A DNA stretch of 39,480 bases from Chara braunii. Its lineage: Eukaryota; Streptophyta; Charophyceae; Charales; Characeae. The notes beneath the pieces were generated by a model. It did no database searches, had not been told where the DNA came from, and was given only the letters and a program-made list of their open reading frames with translations. The position numbers and the translations under genes are program-made. The DNA lies in NCBI GenBank assembly GCA_003427395.1, contig BFEA01000403.1, positions 1,232,802-1,272,281 on the forward strand. Direction: 5' to 3'. Positions 35,771-39,480 of the stretch are shown in pieces (the first letter of the stretch is position 1; every line of letters begins with the position of its first letter).

Positions 35771-36226
35771 GATTGCTCCAAGTAGCGGAGGATTGACTGT
35801 CAGCTTGCCTTACTTCCACCTTTCCTCTCAGGTCTAGCTAAATAGGACCTGTCATATTTGTCTCGAAGCACAAGAAACGGATGGGCAAAGGGATTGCCGC
35901 AGTCTTTGCAGTTGTCCGCACTTGTAGGTTCCAAGTGTCTTGCCATGATATTCATGTGGACTGTGGTGGAGCTTGCTGGTTTCTCTATGTTCGGCAATGA
36001 TTGCTCCAAGTAGCGAAGGATTGACTGTCAGCTTGCCTTACTTCCACCTTTCCTCTCAGGTCTAGCTAAATAGGACCTGTCATATTTATCTCGAAGCACA
36101 AGAAAGGGATGGGCAAAGGGATTGCCGCAGTCTTCGCACTTGTCCGCACTTGTAGGTTCCAAGCGTCTTGCCATGATATTCATCTGGCCTGTGGTGGAGC
36201 TTGATGGTTTCTCTGTCTTCTCAGGC
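35771..36226 (-). repeat. 228-bp tandem duplication
   Basis: Copies 35771-35998 and 35999-36226 are about 95% identical by eye. The period is a multiple of three, and both keep the same - strand frame and the same stop after GGSKAS. Confidence 0.85.
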
Positions 36227-36438
36227 TCACTTCTTAGTTGTGCCAGTCCTTCCTTTGTTTTCGGAAGTCCCTTATTTCTGCTACCTTGCCGCCTGCCAGC
36301 CATATCTTTGTAAATTTCAGATTTCTCCATTGTTCTCTGCTGCTGATCCGCATCATCCGTCACGGACTGTCTCGCGCCTGCCAGCCATATCTTTGTAAAT
36401 TTCTCCATTGTGCTCTGCTGCTGATCCGCATCATCCAT
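36028..36438 (-). pseudogene. Tail ORF downstream of LINE fragment, Cys-pair motif
   Basis: 136 residues with an internal repeat (DDADQQQSTMEK and DDADQQQRTMEK), then CEDCGNPFAHPF with possible metal-binding CX2C and His, and a basic end RPERKGGSKAS. The frame is the same as that of the LINE C-terminus ending at 36457, parted by one TAG, so it may be the former C-terminal extension of that ORF2. The duplicated downstream copy (35800-36009) repeats the Cys-pair part. Confidence 0.45.
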
Positions 36439-36456
36439 TACGGAGTGTCTCGTCTT

Positions 36457-37262
36457 CTACCACTTGCACAAAATCTCTGCCTGAATTAGTGTCCTTGTCT
36501 CCGCCCACACTTTCTTCCTTGGTGTTGATAGCCCTTCAGTGGTTCTGCTACACCGTTCCTTCCATATAGCCCAGAGTGTAACCTTTCTGATCATGCCGAA
36601 CCATATCTTCTCCGTCTTGCAGAAATGAACCGGGATGTTAGTCCAAAGGAGGAGTTGGATGGGGTGTTCGGGGAGGGGGGTCGGGAAAAGGGAGGCCCAG
36701 AGATCTGACGCCCTGGCCCAGTATTCTGTCGCTTCTCTGCATCTTATTAAGCAGTGTATCATATCTTCAGGTTCATTTTCCGAGCATACGACGCATTGGT
36801 CAGATCTGTATGTAGGGTCATTAATTATGTCTTCTTCTGATATGCAGCCATTGGTTGTCAGGTAACACTACGTATGAGATAAGCTATTGGAGGCTTCTGA
36901 TTTTAATCGGTCGAATTGATTTGAATTTCTTCCACGGTATCTGTGATATCTGGGTGGCTTCCTGACCAATCAACTTCATCCATCTATTTTTGATAGTGGG
37001 ATCCGGATCCTTGGTTTTAACGAGGAGATTGTATCCCAGTTTAACTGTATATTCATATTATTCGTGGATGAATACATTGGTTCTTAAGGTTTTGCTTCTG
37101 CCTGGTGTCCAGGCAGGCCCATTCCGCTGGGTCGAATTCCAAGTCCTGAATTGCCGTATCCGTATCCATTCTGAAGATCGTTTTTGGCCATTGCCCCAGT
37201 ACTCTTACTTTCCTGAGCACAAAGTTAATTAGCATTGTTCTTTCTACCCCGTCGTTCCTAAT
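36457..37262 (-). pseudogene. Second L1-type LINE, ORF2 C-terminal fragment
   Basis: On the - strand, the frame from about 36880 to 36457 reads RSDQCVVCSENE, DMIHCLIRC and TLWAIWKERCSRT, which is the zf-RVT/tail layout of plant L1 ORF2. Upstream parts in other frames (37053-37262: RNDGVERTMLINFVLRKVRV) continue the similarity, so frameshifts have accumulated. The polymerase core is absent; the 5' side abuts the 31-bp minisatellite. It differs clearly from the LINE at 15094. Confidence 0.7.
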
Positions 37263-37289
37263 GGATGAAAGGCCTACCCAGGTCGGAGA

Positions 37290-37680
37290 CCCACATGGGT
37301 TTGTACCCATGTGGGTAGAAACACCCGCTGGGTAAAAACTCACGTGGGTTTGTACCCATGTGGGTAGAAACCCACGTGATTTGCATCCATGTGGGTAGAA
37401 GCCCACGTGGGTTTGNCCATGTGGGTAGAAACCCACGTGATTTGCATCCATGTGGGTAGAAGCCCACGTGGGTTTGTACCCATGTGGGTAGAAACCCAGG
37501 TGGGTTTGTACCCGCATTGGTAGAAACCCATGTGGATTTGTAACTTTGTATGTTTGTACCCATGTGGGTAGAAACCCACGTGGTTTATAACCATATGGGT
37601 AGAAACCCACGTGGGTTTGTACCCTTGTGGGTAGAAACCCACGTAGGTCTGTACCCATGTGGATAGAAACCCACATGGTC
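37290..37680. repeat. 31-bp minisatellite built from near-palindromes
   Basis: About 12 units of GTTTGTACCCATGTGGGTAG plus AAACCCACGTG. The cores ACCCATGTGGGT and CCCACGTGGG are near-perfect palindromes. All three - strand frames stay open and read the same cycle (WVSTHMGTN, RGFLPTWVQT, VGFYPHGYK) because 31 is not divisible by three. One N lies at 37416. Confidence 0.88.
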
Positions 37681-37689
37681 TTGCTTGTG

Positions 37690-39449
37690 TATTCTACTAT
37701 TCACAAGGAGACGTGAATGCCAATAAAACATTGTCTGTCATTTCACATTTACAAGTCTTGTAAATTTTTAATAAAGTGTCTTCATTAATTATACCTCGTA
37801 TAGAAGGGCTGCTCTTTGCTCTATTCTGTAACTGATTGAAATTCCATCCAGCTAAGCATCCACACGTTCCCATACACGTATGCAATGCCAAAGCAGACTT
37901 GGAGACGACAAATCCACACCAAACCGGAGAGAAAGTACACAGCTTAAGCTCAATATGTAAAAATAGAATTGAAATTTGAAAGTGAAACTTTAACTCTTAT
38001 TCCCTCTTCCTCCTCCAACCCATCAGATGTACAAAATTCCAAGAATGTAAATCCCAACCGTGTTTCAACAACCGCGAACAAACTCAAACCAAATCATATT
38101 CGGACATACTGGAGACTTCTCCTTCCACTGCCATCATCTCTGAGTTCTCTCCAAACCCTGGCTTAGCATACTCCCACTCCCCTATAAAAAAAAAAGAGCA
38201 AAACCCATGGAAGAATATTCTACGTTATAGCCTGCAACTAACTCAGCTTCCGCTTCTGGTCAATCAGAAGGAGCACGATTCGTTTCCGGAACTTTCCGCT
38301 GAACAAGAAATGAAAAACAGAATCAATAAACGAAAAGGGGAATACCAAACCATATCTGTTTTTGTGCTATGACGATTTCCGTGATACAAAAAAAAGCGAA
38401 AGGGTTTACCTATGATCTTGGAGGTTTTCTGTGAAACATCGGAATCTGTATAATCGTCACATATAAATTATCACGAAAGGCGACTCTGGGCCCCGATCAA
38501 ACAACTATTGACGGTACCTCGCTTGAAAAGCTTTTGAAGCTTCGAGACGCGATAGTCAAAGGAGAATTTGAGTGGGGAGCAACTCATATTCCGCCGAAAC
38601 CAACTCATCTGGAAACCAGCGCCCAACCACTGAGCCTGCAGACCACCGGCACCCCTTCTCTGTAAAAACGCCAATCAGAAATGGCTCAAGACTTCCAGCA
38701 CCGAGTCAGCGCCCAACCAGCGCCCAATCAGGACGGGCAGTGCCGTCTCCCTTGGTGAAGAAGAATAAGCCTCATCTTCAAAGAAAAAGAAACGTAGCTG
38801 CGAGGAAGAAGAATATATCGCATCGCCTAACCCCAACAGCACAGCTCTTGTGTGACCATGTCAGCACCTGAGGCACAGGCTTAAGCGCGGCCTTCGACTC
38901 ACAGCAGCAACCTCCAGTTATGGTGCTGCCCTGCAACCATGGCGACGTCAACACTTGGGACCTCCAAACAGCACATCCCACTGCAGTCCAAAACTGATCA
39001 AAGAACATGTCCTCTATCTAACTCGTCACATTTCTAGCCTCTCTACAGCCTACCGGACTCACGGACCTCTAGGGCCTGGGACTCTACTAACAAAATGGGC
39101 CTGCACTTCCCAGTAATGGTACTGGTACCAGGTGTTGGTAGGACTAGGGCCTGGGAATTTTAGTATTTTGCAGAAATGTCCCTGTAGGCTTAGGCCTGTT
39201 ATGGTTACTGGTTAGGACGGAAACTGAAGCAAATTGCAAAAATGACCCGGTTACTCTTATTACAGCCTGCTGAGAATCTGCAAGTTTATTGCATCTCTCT
39301 GCTTGCGTCTTCACAACAAGATAAGGATGATTTTCTCGTTCATTCATATTTGTGCGTTTCATTGAAATTCATTCACTGCCATGCCGGGTTGATATGCAGT
39401 TTGTTTTCTTGTGTGCAAGTGTTGTGCAGTGTGTTTGCAGTTGAGTTGG

Positions 39450-39453
<4 letters not shown>
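37690..39453. other. Unassigned sequence
   Basis: No gene, RNA or element recognised. TTTTGCAGAAATGTCCCT and AATTGCAAAAATGACCC near 39160-39245 resemble motifs of the foldback at 8102. Confidence 0.4.

Positions 39454-39480
<27 letters not shown>
39454..39480. repeat. Poly-T run at the window edge
   Basis: At least 27 T. It could be the tail of a retroelement on the - strand that lies beyond the window, or a contig end. Confidence 0.7.

Noticed and set aside
37290-37680. CRISPR-like array
   Set aside because: The 31-bp units are head to tail without unique spacers, in a eukaryotic context; it is a minisatellite.

Overview
The window looks like a repeat-saturated nuclear segment of a eukaryote with a large genome. 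The mix of an L1-type LINE with a zf-RVT tail, type III hammerhead ribozymes of the kind carried by plant retrozymes, tRNA-derived SINEs, foldback elements and very long introns fits a streptophyte (a charophyte alga such as Chara, or an early land plant). That assignment is inference. No prokaryotic gene organisation is present.

The only host-gene signal I can defend is a possible split gene on the + strand. A 50-codon first exon (8697-8846) ends at a GT splice donor. A 24-codon exon (35135-35206) sits between a good acceptor and a GC-type donor and reads like the core of the CreA protein family. Both junctions are phase 0. If they belong together, 26.3 kb of this window is one intron and most of the elements below lie inside it. 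A second candidate first exon lies at 33196-33354.

Layout: 1-3.6 kb holds a ~120-bp tandem repeat and a cluster of stem-loops with the same 20-nt loop but covarying stems. 3.9-7.0 kb holds old tRNA-SINE heads. 7.87-8.53 kb is a chain of short hairpins followed by a 375-bp foldback element. 9.1-10.4 kb is an array of hammerhead ribozyme copies, one with an intact core. 10.7-14.7 kb holds minisatellites, GATC-rich satellite, several foldback elements (some nested) and a SINE. 15.1-23.6 kb is a LINE on the - strand: two-knuckle ORF1, then ORF2 with endonuclease and reverse transcriptase parted by a 379-bp insertion, with tandem 266-bp monomers upstream. 25-31 kb holds SINEs, hammerhead remnants, a U6 snRNA-derived retrosequence and microsatellites. 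31.6-32.0 kb is a SINE with a 17-bp target duplication. 35.8-37.7 kb is a second, decayed LINE fragment with a duplicated tail and a 31-bp minisatellite. 37.7-39.5 kb has nothing I recognise.

Assembly caution: two sites (12969-13002 and 27486-27523) match the Nextera mate-pair junction adapter, there are N gaps at 12930-12968 and 24823-25273, a 70-bp exact duplication flanks a single N at 10033, and 11 single Ns pepper the LINE. Contiguity across these points is not secure, and this bears on the long-intron model.
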